A stretch of DNA of 64,000 bases. It comes from Sporosarcina sp. P32b. GTDB taxonomy: Bacteria; Bacillota; Bacilli; Bacillales_A; Planococcaceae. Below the pieces are notes generated by a model. That model was given only the letters and a program-made list of their open reading frames with translations. It was not told the origin of the DNA and did not search any database. Every line of letters begins with the position of its first letter. Within the stretch, counting starts at the first letter, position 1. The DNA lies in NCBI RefSeq assembly GCF_002743335.1, contig NZ_PDZB01000003.1, forward strand, positions 186,001 to 250,000, read 5' to 3'. This document shows, piece by piece, positions 1 through 7,724 of the stretch. Made by a program: the position numbers and the translations under genes.

Positions 1-1
1 A

Positions 2-685
2 ATGATATTTCTTCCGAACGTTCAACCTGCTACCCTCCTAATCTTTTCATTTATAGGTTCTTTAATGGGCGCAGTGTTTGTTTTTGGAGTCGCCAAGCTA
101 GTGCCAGGTGGCATGTCGCCTTTATCGCTTGTAATTATCGGAACAATTCTAGGTATGTTTTTGAACGGCGTATCACAAGCCCTGGCAACATATTTTCAAA
201 TATCACAAAATATCAGTTTTTGGTACAATACGAGACTTCATCAAATTGATCCGGTCATGCTTCAATGGTCTGTACCTTTAGCAATCATCGGACTTTTCTT
301 AGCATTTTACGTTTCAAAGTCTATTACAGCCATTTCCCTAGGAGATGAAGTCGCACAAGGTTTAGGAATTAACCTTGTGGTGATGAAAACATTGACGTTA
401 GTGAGTGTCGCACTGTTAACAGGTGCGTCTGTAGCTTTGGTTGGTAAGGTTACCTTTATCGGTTTAATCATCCCGCATATCACACGTTTTTTAGTCGGCG
501 AAGATTATAAAAAGATTGTTCTATACGCCGGATTGTTCGGTGCACTATTTTTCGCATGGGCGGATATAGTAAGCCGTTTGATTAACCCGCCATTTGAAAC
601 TCCAGTCGGTGTCATTACGGCACTTGTAGGAGTACCTTTTTTCCTTTATCTGATTCAAACAAAGGGAGGGAAGCGTTATGCCTAA
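2..685 (+). CDS. feuB: Ferric-siderophore ABC transporter permease (FecCD family), 5' truncated by the window edge
   Basis: This is the C-terminal two thirds of a FecCD permease that carries ferric siderophore across the cytoplasmic membrane. About 227 residues are present against roughly 330 for the family, and the reading frame is open at the left edge, so the true start lies outside. Visible hallmarks are several hydrophobic segments and the conserved stretch VGKVTFIGLIIPHITR, which contacts the ATPase. It overlaps the next permease gene by 8 bases. The order permease, permease, esterase matches feuB-feuC-ybbA of B. subtilis, which is why the feu name is offered. Family assignment is firm; the bacillibactin substrate is inferred. 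Confidence 0.85.
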   Translation: MIFLPNVQPATLLIFSFIGSLMGAVFVFGVAKLVPGGMSPLSLVIIGTILGMFLNGVSQALATYFQISQNISFWYNTRLHQIDPVMLQWSVPLAIIGLFLAFYVSKSITAISLGDEVAQGLGINLVVMKTLTLVSVALLTGASVALVGKVTFIGLIIPHITRFLVGEDYKKIVLYAGLFGALFFAWADIVSRLINPPFETPVGVITALVGVPFFLYLIQTKGGKRYA

Positions 686-1715
686 GCTGAATCTAAATAA
701 GCGTTTCTTTGTAGTAGCAGGTATTGGAATCCTATTTACGTTACTCGTTATTTATTTGAGTCTTACAAGCGGTCAATACCCATTGACGGTATCTGAAACG
801 TTCCGAACGTTATTTGGTGTCGATCATATTCCAAATCATGAACTTGTGATCTTTGGTTTTAGGATGCCTAGAATAGTAATTGGTGTTCTAGTCGGTTTAT
901 CACTGGGAGTAGTAGGAGCCGTTTTACAAGGTGTGACGAAAAATAATTTAGCCGATCCAGGTATTTTAGGTATTCAGTCTGGTGTAGGACTCACAGTGGT
1001 TCTTTATATGTTTTTTGTTCAGGGGAATGTGAATGAGATGTCAAGTCTCTCGATCGTCGGGGTGTCTGTATGGGGATGGCTTGGTGGAGTCCTCGCTACT
1101 CTCCTGCTATTTATACTTTCAAGTCATCAAGGCCAGCTCGATCCAAAACGTTTGATTTTAGTTGGTATTGCATTGAATTCTGGTTTTGGTGCGCTTACCC
1201 TTTTTATCTCATTGAAGATGGATCCTAAAGATTTTGAAATGGCGACAGTTTGGTTATCAGGAAGTATTTATAGTGCATCATGGCAACAAGTATTATCTAT
1301 GTTACCTTGGGTTCTACTAATCATTCCGTTACTCGTTTGGAAAGCACCCATTCTAAATGTGTTACAACTCCATGATATAACGATTGTTGGTTTAGGGGTT
1401 CGGATAAACCGACAACGCGTGTTGTTGGTAATGGGGGCGGTTGGATTGATCAGTGCAAGTGTGATTGTTTCCGGAAGCATTGCATTTGTCGGATTACTAG
1501 CTCCTCATATATCAAGGCGATTAGTGGGTATTCATCATCAACATATCATTCCGATGAGCGGTATTATCGGAATGATTCTTGTTGTAACAGGAGATTGGAT
1601 TGGTAAGGTGGTCTTTGCACCTGCTGAATTGCCAGTTGGAATTGTTATTTCAATTATTGGCGTACCTTATTTCATTTATTTATTAATGCGAAATAGCCGA
1701 AAATTACGGGCATAA
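678..1715 (+). CDS. feuC: Ferric-siderophore ABC transporter permease (FecCD family)
   Basis: This is the second membrane subunit of the siderophore importer, full length at 345 residues with about nine or ten hydrophobic segments. The family signature appears as GSIAFVGLLAPHISRRLVG near residues 262-280, and an N-terminal GFRMPRIVIGVLVG stretch is typical of FecCD proteins. The ATG at 678 has a GGGAGGG ribosome site just upstream and overlaps the previous gene, so the two are translationally coupled. The substrate is inferred from the downstream siderophore esterase and is probably a catecholate siderophore. Confidence 0.88.
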   Translation: MPKLNLNKRFFVVAGIGILFTLLVIYLSLTSGQYPLTVSETFRTLFGVDHIPNHELVIFGFRMPRIVIGVLVGLSLGVVGAVLQGVTKNNLADPGILGIQSGVGLTVVLYMFFVQGNVNEMSSLSIVGVSVWGWLGGVLATLLLFILSSHQGQLDPKRLILVGIALNSGFGALTLFISLKMDPKDFEMATVWLSGSIYSASWQQVLSMLPWVLLIIPLLVWKAPILNVLQLHDITIVGLGVRINRQRVLLVMGAVGLISASVIVSGSIAFVGLLAPHISRRLVGIHHQHIIPMSGIIGMILVVTGDWIGKVVFAPAELPVGIVISIIGVPYFIYLLMRNSRKLRA

Positions 1716-1731
1716 AGAATGGAGGTTGGTT

Positions 1732-2493
1732 ATGACTTATAGACATATAGTGAAATCAATACGTCATTCTATATCAGAGACTGACTATAGAATTAAAATT
1801 GCCATCCCTAAGGAACCAGCACCAGAGGAAGGGTATCCTGTGTTTTATATATTGGATGGGAATGCTTACGGTGTTCTTTTCGAAAGTGTTGTGAAGTTGC
1901 AAGCACAACGCACCGAAAAAACAGGCGTACCTCTTGCGGTAATTGTATCGATAGGATATGCACAAGAAGAAATCTTTTCACCTTTACGTATATATGATTT
2001 CACACCACAAAGTGAAGTTGTCAACTTACCAGAACGGCCATCGGGAGTACCGTGGCCTACCTCTGGCGGTGCGGAAGAATTTTTAAAGGTATTAAAAAAA
2101 GTGAAACGAATGGTTCGACAAGAAGTCGAAATGGATGTTCGCAAGCAACTAGTTTTTGGCCATTCGTTGGGAGGACTATTTCTAGTTCAAACGCTTATTT
2201 TGGAGCCGGAATTATTCACACATTATTATATTTGCAGTCCATCTCTTTGGTGGAACCAAGAGCAAATACTACAGGATGCTTTGAAAATCACTCCTATAGA
2301 AAGTGTGATCTTTATAGCGTCAGAACAACAGGAAAAGCATAAGATGTTTGAAAATGTACAATCTCTATATAACCATCTGAAATCTTTGCCCCTGCAATCG
2401 GTCGAAATGTTTACATCTCCGGATGAAAATCACATGTCCATCATTCCAGCCAGCATGTGCCAAGCATTGCGATTTTTAATGAAAAATAAGTGA
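1732..2493 (+). CDS. besA: Siderophore trilactone esterase-like alpha/beta hydrolase (BesA/IroE family)
   Basis: This cytoplasmic hydrolase probably opens the imported ferric siderophore to release iron, as BesA (YbbA) does for bacillibactin. At 253 residues it has the esterase fold with nucleophile elbow GHSLGG (Ser145) and a likely catalytic His234 in DENH near the C-terminus. There is no signal peptide. I prefer ATG 1732, six bases after GGAGG; an in-frame TTG at 1726 would leave no spacing. It sits 16 bases after the permease and 10 before the ATPase. Family is clear; the exact siderophore is inferred from context. Confidence 0.75.
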   Translation: MTYRHIVKSIRHSISETDYRIKIAIPKEPAPEEGYPVFYILDGNAYGVLFESVVKLQAQRTEKTGVPLAVIVSIGYAQEEIFSPLRIYDFTPQSEVVNLPERPSGVPWPTSGGAEEFLKVLKKVKRMVRQEVEMDVRKQLVFGHSLGGLFLVQTLILEPELFTHYYICSPSLWWNQEQILQDALKITPIESVIFIASEQQEKHKMFENVQSLYNHLKSLPLQSVEMFTSPDENHMSIIPASMCQALRFLMKNK

Positions 2494-2503
2494 GGTGAAT
2501 GGA

Positions 2504-3295
2504 ATGATTGATGTTGAAGAAATTACTGTCGGTTATGGCTCGAAAATCATTATTGAAGAACTAAGTGTCGCGATACCTAAAGGACAAATCACGACAATTA
2601 TTGGACCAAATGGATGTGGCAAATCTACTTTATTAAAAACTATTTCTCGTATTTTACAAGCGAGTCATGGCGCAGTCTTTATCGATCAAAAAGCGATTCA
2701 TGAGACAAGCACGAAAGAAATCGCGAAAAAGATGGCCATCTTACCCCAAACAGCGGAAGCACCCGATGGATTAACGGTATATGAGCTCGTGGCATATGGT
2801 CGTTTTCCACATCAATCAAGTTTTGGTCGTTTAAAAAAAGAAGATATTGAGGCGATTGATTGGGCGCTAGAAGCAACAAACTTAACTGAATTTCAAGAGC
2901 GACCCATTGAAGCATTATCTGGGGGTCAGCGACAACGTGTATGGATTGCGATGGCGCTTGCTCAAGATACAGATATTTTAATATTAGATGAACCGACGAC
3001 GTATCTTGACATGGCGCATCAACTTGATGTTTTACAATTGGTAGAACGACTCAACAAAGAACAAGGGAAAACGATTGTGATGGTGTTGCATGATATAAAT
3101 CACGCCTCTCGTTTTTCAGATTTCTTAATAGCTATGTATAATGGTGAAATTGTAACAGAAGGTATACCAGAGCGCGTCGTTACTTGTGAACATTTGCAGC
3201 AGATCTTTCAAATTCAAGCAATCCTATCGATTTGTCCTTTTAGTCAAAAGCCAATATGCTTATCTTATGGGAAATTAAATACGAGTGTATTATGA
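2504..3295 (+). CDS. Ferric-siderophore ABC transporter ATP-binding protein
   Basis: This is the nucleotide-binding subunit that powers the upstream FecCD permeases, 263 residues long. Walker A is GPNGCGKST at residues 34-42, the ABC signature is LSGGQRQR from 138, and Walker B is ILILDEP at 158-164, followed by the switch histidine in VLHDINHA. ATG 2504 is preceded by GAGGTG with six bases of spacing, better than the in-frame GTG at 2495. In B. subtilis the feu permeases borrow the distant ATPase YusV, whereas here the ATPase lies in the same operon. Confidence 0.88.
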   Translation: MIDVEEITVGYGSKIIIEELSVAIPKGQITTIIGPNGCGKSTLLKTISRILQASHGAVFIDQKAIHETSTKEIAKKMAILPQTAEAPDGLTVYELVAYGRFPHQSSFGRLKKEDIEAIDWALEATNLTEFQERPIEALSGGQRQRVWIAMALAQDTDILILDEPTTYLDMAHQLDVLQLVERLNKEQGKTIVMVLHDINHASRFSDFLIAMYNGEIVTEGIPERVVTCEHLQQIFQIQAILSICPFSQKPICLSYGKLNTSVL

Positions 3296-3383
3296 ATACA
3301 TGTTGTAATTTAACTAGTATATGTGGGATCAACAGGCTTATTTTAGCCTCTTAGAGAGATGTATTCAATTTTAATTAAAGTTA

Positions 3384-3398
3384 TAGTAATGATACATA
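3384..3398 (+). promoter_or_regulatory. Possible degenerate Fur box
   Basis: The 15 bases share 9 positions with the Fur 7-1-7 consensus TGATAATNATTATCA, including the run TAATGAT, and overlap a TATAAT at 3397-3402. They lie about 25 bases before the reductase start. Iron control is expected for such a gene, but the match is weak. Confidence 0.25.
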
Positions 3399-3421
3399 TA
3401 ATTAGCTAAGGAGAATATATA

Positions 3422-4132
3422 ATGCAAATATACTGGACTAAAATTAATACTATTATAGAAGAAACACCTGAGGTTAAAACGTATATGCTCGACTGTCCGA
3501 AAGACTTTACATGGGAAGAAGGTTCCCACACCCACTTCGCACTGGAAGGTTTTAATGCGGGAGATAAACCAAACCGTAGCTTGATTCGTCACATGTCAAT
3601 CTCCACTTTACCGCACGAAAATTTCATCGGTATCACAACACGCATCAGAGAGCAGTGCTCTGAGTTTAAAAACATATTAAGAAAACTTGAGGTTGGCGAT
3701 GAGGTTGCAATCTTTAAAACACACTCAAATGTACCGCTTAAAAGAGAAGACAAAAATGTTTACTTGCTGTCATCAGGCGTCGGTCTGGCAACTTTTAGAC
3801 CGCTTGTACTTGACTATTTCGATCGTGCTGATCACGTCAATCACATTCATTCGTTGAACATCGACTCATCAAATAATTTCTTATTCACGAATATTTTTGA
3901 GTCCGCACCTGACAAGAATTTCACATCACAATTCGTCGACACTCGTAAAGACTATTATGAAGAAGTGAAAAGTCTTTCGGCAGACAAAGAGGGACTCTTC
4001 TATGTTGTCGGCAGTGACGAATTCCTTGTGCAGAACATTGCAGTTCTACGTGAGCAGGGCATCAAACCTGAACAAATTATGATCGACAAGCATGAACATT
4101 CGTTGCCTGAGTTTTTATCGATTGATATGTAA
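3422..4132 (+). CDS. Ferredoxin-NADP reductase-like flavoprotein, probable ferric-siderophore reductase
   Basis: This 236-residue protein has the FNR layout: an N-terminal flavin-binding barrel with RHMSIST (the RxxS flavin motif, about residue 59) and a C-terminal nucleotide-binding half with LLSSGVGLATFRPL and YVVGSDEF. It lacks an iron-sulfur domain and a signal peptide, so it should act in the cytoplasm. It follows the siderophore import operon after about 125 bases and has its own ribosome site AAGGAGA. A role reducing the imported ferric siderophore is inferred from position; family members also serve other electron transfers. Confidence 0.65.
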   Translation: MQIYWTKINTIIEETPEVKTYMLDCPKDFTWEEGSHTHFALEGFNAGDKPNRSLIRHMSISTLPHENFIGITTRIREQCSEFKNILRKLEVGDEVAIFKTHSNVPLKREDKNVYLLSSGVGLATFRPLVLDYFDRADHVNHIHSLNIDSSNNFLFTNIFESAPDKNFTSQFVDTRKDYYEEVKSLSADKEGLFYVVGSDEFLVQNIAVLREQGIKPEQIMIDKHEHSLPEFLSIDM

Positions 4133-4258
4133 ACTTTAGTCAGACTTTAATAAAGATCATTGTGTAATATTCCTTTAAAAACTTTTAAATAATGACATGG
4201 ATTTTAGCAGGAAACCAGTGAAGTAAGTAATCACAATGACAAAGCTTTTCCCAATTGG

Positions 4259-4289
4259 CACACGTCCTAACTAAGGATTTGTGTCTTTT
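4259..4289 (+). terminator. Possible terminator in the 4133-4466 gap
   Basis: ACACGTCCT and AGGATTTGTGT form an imperfect stem followed by CTTTT. It would end the reductase transcript. The rest of this 334-base gap is AT-rich and shows no gene. Confidence 0.4.
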
Positions 4290-4466
4290 AAAATTGAAGA
4301 GAGTATTTTGTGATTATTAGTAAAATGAAGGAATATGAAGAAATATGCAAATAAAAAAGTTGATTTTGAATTTAATTATTGACGAGTGAATAAAGGTATA
4401 TTAATTATGTCAAGAATGAACATTGACACGTCACTGTTAGGTGTCCTATATGCGAGGTGGGAGGTT

Positions 4467-4796
4467 ATGAGCGAAAGAAAACAAAAACGTGATGTGTATG
4501 TAGCTATCGCTGATCCAACAAGACGTAAATTGCTATATTTGTTGGCAGAGGCAGATGCAGATGAATTACCTTTGTACGAGCTAACTTCGGAATTTCAAAT
4601 GGGGCGTACTGCCATATCTAAACATTTGGCTATTCTTAAAGGGGCTGACCTAGTTACTGTACGTAAAGTAGGAAGAGAAACAAGATATCGAATAAATGCT
4701 ACCCCATTGCAAGAAATTAAAAACTGGGTATCATTTCATGAGAATTTCTCGATGGAAAAAGTAGCACATGTAAAACAAAAGGTATCGGAGGAATAG
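4467..4796 (+). CDS. ArsR-family transcriptional regulator
   Basis: This is a 109-residue winged-helix regulator starting MSERKQKRDV. The recognition helix region reads MGRTAISKHLAILKGADLV, typical of ArsR proteins, followed by a beta wing. No metal-binding cysteine cluster is visible. It resembles the subgroup of ArsR regulators paired with SRPBCC proteins. I chose ATG 4467, with AGGTGG seven bases upstream; in-frame starts exist from 4386 but lack a ribosome site. It ends 3 bases before the SRPBCC gene, so the two form an operon. The ligand is unknown. Confidence 0.8.
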   Translation: MSERKQKRDVYVAIADPTRRKLLYLLAEADADELPLYELTSEFQMGRTAISKHLAILKGADLVTVRKVGRETRYRINATPLQEIKNWVSFHENFSMEKVAHVKQKVSEE

Positions 4797-4799
4797 ACC

Positions 4800-5210
4800 A
4801 TGGCAGATGTATCATTAGACTTTCAATTTACAAGTTCGATTGAGCAAGTGTGGAAAGCGTTAACAGATTCAGATATGCTGGCAAAATGGATATGGCAAAA
4901 TGACTTTTCACCAGTAATCGGAGAAAAGTTCCAATTTCGTTCTGAGCCAAATGAATGGTGGGATGGAATCGTTAATGGTGAGGTGCTTGAAGTAGAGGAA
5001 CCTCACATATTAACATACACTTGGGCAAGTGCTGGTGAAACGACTACGATCACATGGACGTTAAAAACAGGTTCAGATGGTAATACGCATGTACATTTTC
5101 AACAAACTGGTTTCAGTGAACAAACAAAAGCAACCAAAGGCGCTATTGAAGGAGCCAAATACAGTTGGACGAATTTTGGAGAGCAACTTAAAAAAATAGT
5201 AGAAAAATGA
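4800..5210 (+). CDS. SRPBCC (AHSA1-like) domain protein
   Basis: This 136-residue protein consists of one START-like fold: N-terminal FTSSIEQVWKALTDSDMLAKW and the tryptophan-rich middle typical of activator-of-Hsp90-like proteins in bacteria. These domains form a hydrophobic cavity for small ligands, but function is rarely known. It is co-transcribed with the ArsR gene just upstream, an arrangement common in Bacillales. It has GGAGG eight bases before the start. Confidence 0.75.
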   Translation: MADVSLDFQFTSSIEQVWKALTDSDMLAKWIWQNDFSPVIGEKFQFRSEPNEWWDGIVNGEVLEVEEPHILTYTWASAGETTTITWTLKTGSDGNTHVHFQQTGFSEQTKATKGAIEGAKYSWTNFGEQLKKIVEK

Positions 5211-5267
5211 TTACTTGTGGCTTTAGCTAACTGAACAAGCCCTAGTAGCGTATAATAAGTAACAATA

Positions 5268-5313
5268 AACAGAACACTAAATGGGTGTTATTTCCAATTA
5301 GTATTCTGTTTTT
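5268..5313 (+). terminator. Terminator after the ArsR/SRPBCC operon
   Basis: AACAGAACACTAA pairs with TTAGTATTCTGTT with one mismatch, followed by a T run. The remainder of the 5211-5509 gap holds only this and the hairpin at 5453. Confidence 0.7.
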
Positions 5314-5452
5314 CGAATTAAGGAGAAATTAGAAATTTTACATCTGCTCCATTTGAATAGTAATCAATCATTTTTAATAAAATAAATTATAGATGGTTGA
5401 ATATTTGCATCCTTACTATTGCGTTATGTAATTCTTAAAAGAAGATAGAATG

Positions 5453-5501
5453 AACAGCACTGCAAACGTTAAGAAAATTGACGTTTACAGTGCTGTTCTT
5501 T
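5453..5501. terminator. Long hairpin, probably a bidirectional terminator
   Basis: A 17-base arm (5453-5469) pairs with 5481-5497 with one mismatch, around an 11-base loop. It lies between two convergent transcription units and could stop both the SRPBCC operon and the PucR-type regulator gene. Confidence 0.65.
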
Positions 5502-5509
5502 GTTTGTAT

Positions 5510-5680
5510 TCAGTAAATTTCAGCAGAATTAACTTTGTCCGACAAAAACGTTTTGAACAACATCGCGATATCTGTCCAAAGATAGTTGTCGATCACTTGA
5601 GCACATGATACGAATGATTGACCTACATTTATTGAGCTATCAGTGGAAATTCCAAAGACTGGAGCCCATCCCCTTATCAC
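5510..5680 (-). CDS. Uncharacterised 56-residue ORF overlapping the regulator stop codon
   Basis: Reading leftward, a GTG start overlaps the TGA stop of the PucR-type gene by four bases (GTGA), the usual geometry of translational coupling. The frame stays open for 56 codons with a protein-like composition (for example GWAPVFGIS and VIDNYLWTDIAMLF) and stops just before the hairpin at 5453-5501. There is no separate ribosome site. I recognise no family. It could be a coupled small protein or the decayed tail of an older gene. Confidence 0.35.
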   Translation of the reverse strand: MIRGWAPVFGISTDSSINVGQSFVSCAQVIDNYLWTDIAMLFKTFLSDKVNSAEIY

Positions 5681-7485
5681 CGTTTAATATAGTGGTAAAT
5701 ATTCCCCGCCAGCTGAATGTTGAATAATTGCTGGCCATCTGTCAGATCGGTTGAAAGAATTTCTTCAATCCGTTTTAGGCGGTAGTTCAGCGTGTTGGTA
5801 TGGACGTGAAGGGCGACAGCGGTTCGTTTGATGTTTTGGTTTTGACGCAAATAGGTAAGTAGTGTTTGCAACAAGTCTCCTTTTCGAGTTTGTTCGTATT
5901 GAATAAGCGAGCCGATGACTTCGTGGACGAAATCGAGCAGTTCTTCTTCTGAATTTTGTAAGATGAAACGCTGGATGCCGAGGTCTGTGTAGGACAGTGC
6001 GCGTTCTTCGAAATGGTAGCTTTTCATGAATGTGATGCATTTTTCAGCTTCTTTGAACGATTCATGTGCGGCGGCAAGGTTTGGTTTCATTCTGCCGATG
6101 CCGATAGTGATGTCGAGTTCATTGTATGTTTTTTCGATTTCCTGCTGCAAGTGCAAGGCGAGTTGTTTAATGCTACTTACTTGGTTTGCTGTCTGCAGTT
6201 TGGCAGGGTAGGAAAATAAGGCGACAAGCTTGTTTTGATCGATAAGCGCAGCGCCTTGCGAGTTTTTTCCCAGGAAGTACTTATTTGTCATATGGAGCAG
6301 GTTGTTGATGACGTTTTCGCTGATAGCACCGTGCTGCAATTTGTCTTTGTTTTCGACGTTGATACTGACGGCGATGTAGTTGCGGTTCAAGTCGAATTGT
6401 AGATTTTTTGCCTGCTTCATTAATGTTTCATCGATCGCCTGGCCAGATAATATTTTTGTCATGAATTCGCCCTGCAGACGCTGCTGTGTTTCATAGACAG
6501 CTTGTACTTTGACGAGCTCGAGCATGATGACCGTGCAGATGTGTTCGAGCGCGATGATTCCAGCTTCTCCGATTGGATCTTTTGAAACGATGATGAGCGT
6601 GCCGAGCGACTTCATTTTCGATTGTAGCGACAGCGCGATGAATTGATACGTTTCGAGGCCTAGCGTGATTTCAGAGACGCTATACGGCCTATTGGGCGAC
6701 TGGTCGTTCTGTTTCGCAAAGCGTCGTACTTCGCTTTGCATCTCTTCTGACACAGGCGTGCGGCAGGCAGAAGCGGTCAGTTCGCCTATTTCATCGAATA
6801 AGAAAATATGCTCGCCGATTGTTTTGTAAATATAGTCGATAATGGATTGGATTCCTTCTCCGTTGACGACGAGATTGGCGATGTTGCGCTGCGTTTCAAT
6901 CGAGCGTGACAGCTGCTGGACAATCTTTTTTTCTTTATAATAAATATTCGATTTTTCGAGCGCGATGGCGGCTTGCTCGGCGATCGCCTCTAATAGTTGC
7001 ATATCCTCTTTTTTGAAATGAAGTGATTTATCGAATGAATCAAGCGTAATGACGCCTATGCACGTTCCTTTCGATAAAATCGGAGATGAAATGATTGAAG
7101 TAAAATGGAAATTATCAGGAATCGATTCGTCAAGAAGCGTTCGGTTGTCAGGAGTGAGTGTATCGAGCGCCTGTTTGATTTCTTCTTCGTTTTTAAACAC
7201 TAGCCCTTTTTCCATTTGAAACGTCATACCCGTCATAGATTCCCCGCTGCTTAATTCAATCGATTTAAAGATTTGTGGATAAAACAAGCCATGTGCGGAT
7301 TTGGCCATCAGGCGCTGTTTCTGCTGGTCGAAAACCCAAATTGAACCGCCTCCTGCTGCGTCTACTGCGGAAATTGCTTCACCGATAATTAAGTCGAAAA
7401 TCGTTTCAATATCTAATGAAGAGTTTATGACAGTGGAAACATGTACAAGAGATTTGAGCTGGCGGTGAGTTAACGTGTCTTGCAT
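5677..7485 (-). CDS. GAF domain-containing PucR/CdaR-type transcriptional regulator
   Basis: This 602-residue regulator starts with a GAF sensor domain (about residues 12-175), has a central CdaR/GGDEF-like region (about 330-500) and ends in a PucR-type helix-turn-helix (TAVALHVHTNTLNYRLKRI, about 554-572). It is divergent from the leucine-degradation operon and shares a 240-base control region with it, so it is the obvious candidate regulator, probably sensing an acyl or branched-chain metabolite through GAF. AGGATGA precedes the start. Domain calls are firm; the ligand and target are inferred. Confidence 0.85.
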   Translation of the reverse strand: MQDTLTHRQLKSLVHVSTVINSSLDIETIFDLIIGEAISAVDAAGGGSIWVFDQQKQRLMAKSAHGLFYPQIFKSIELSSGESMTGMTFQMEKGLVFKNEEEIKQALDTLTPDNRTLLDESIPDNFHFTSIISSPILSKGTCIGVITLDSFDKSLHFKKEDMQLLEAIAEQAAIALEKSNIYYKEKKIVQQLSRSIETQRNIANLVVNGEGIQSIIDYIYKTIGEHIFLFDEIGELTASACRTPVSEEMQSEVRRFAKQNDQSPNRPYSVSEITLGLETYQFIALSLQSKMKSLGTLIIVSKDPIGEAGIIALEHICTVIMLELVKVQAVYETQQRLQGEFMTKILSGQAIDETLMKQAKNLQFDLNRNYIAVSINVENKDKLQHGAISENVINNLLHMTNKYFLGKNSQGAALIDQNKLVALFSYPAKLQTANQVSSIKQLALHLQQEIEKTYNELDITIGIGRMKPNLAAAHESFKEAEKCITFMKSYHFEERALSYTDLGIQRFILQNSEEELLDFVHEVIGSLIQYEQTRKGDLLQTLLTYLRQNQNIKRTAVALHVHTNTLNYRLKRIEEILSTDLTDGQQLFNIQLAGNIYHYIKR

Positions 7486-7520
7486 AATCTATCATCCTAA
7501 CCTTATGGTATTTTATGTTT

Positions 7521-7539
7521 TTTGTGTAAAACACACAAA
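7521..7539. promoter_or_regulatory. Palindromic operator candidate in the divergent region
   Basis: TTTGTGT and ACACAAA form a perfect 7-base inverted repeat around a 5-base centre. It sits between the regulator start and the operon promoter, so it may be the binding site of the PucR-type protein. Confidence 0.45.
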
Positions 7540-7564
7540 TTCTTTCGGAGAATCACACATGGAA

Positions 7565-7594
7565 TTGACTTTTTTTATTGTTTATAATTATAAG
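7565..7594 (+). promoter_or_regulatory. Sigma-A-like promoter of the leucine-degradation operon
   Basis: TTGACT at 7565-7570 and TATAAG at 7589-7594 are 18 bases apart, each one base off consensus. Transcription would begin about 7601. The B. subtilis yng operon is known for sigma-E control; no convincing sigma-E promoter was picked out here. Confidence 0.5.
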
Positions 7595-7643
7595 TGAATT
7601 GGAAATAAAATGAAAGCGTGTCTATTGAAAGTATACGTATAGA

Positions 7644-7657
7644 TGAAAGCGTTTGCA
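7644..7657 (+). promoter_or_regulatory. cre site (CcpA) upstream of the leucine-degradation operon
   Basis: TGAAAGCGTTTGCA matches the cre consensus TGWAANCGNTNWCA at 13 of 14 positions. It lies about 45 bases downstream of the predicted transcription start, a roadblock position, which suggests repression when preferred sugars are present. Confidence 0.65.
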
Positions 7658-7724
7658 ATGTAAGTGTTAATAGCACAAGTAGCGGCAATAACAGAATGTA
7701 ATGAAAGAATGGAGGATATTGGAT

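Noticed and set aside
4386-4466. Longer N-terminus for the ArsR regulator
   Set aside because: The extra 27 codons lack a ribosome site and do not resemble ArsR proteins, while ATG 4467 has good signals.
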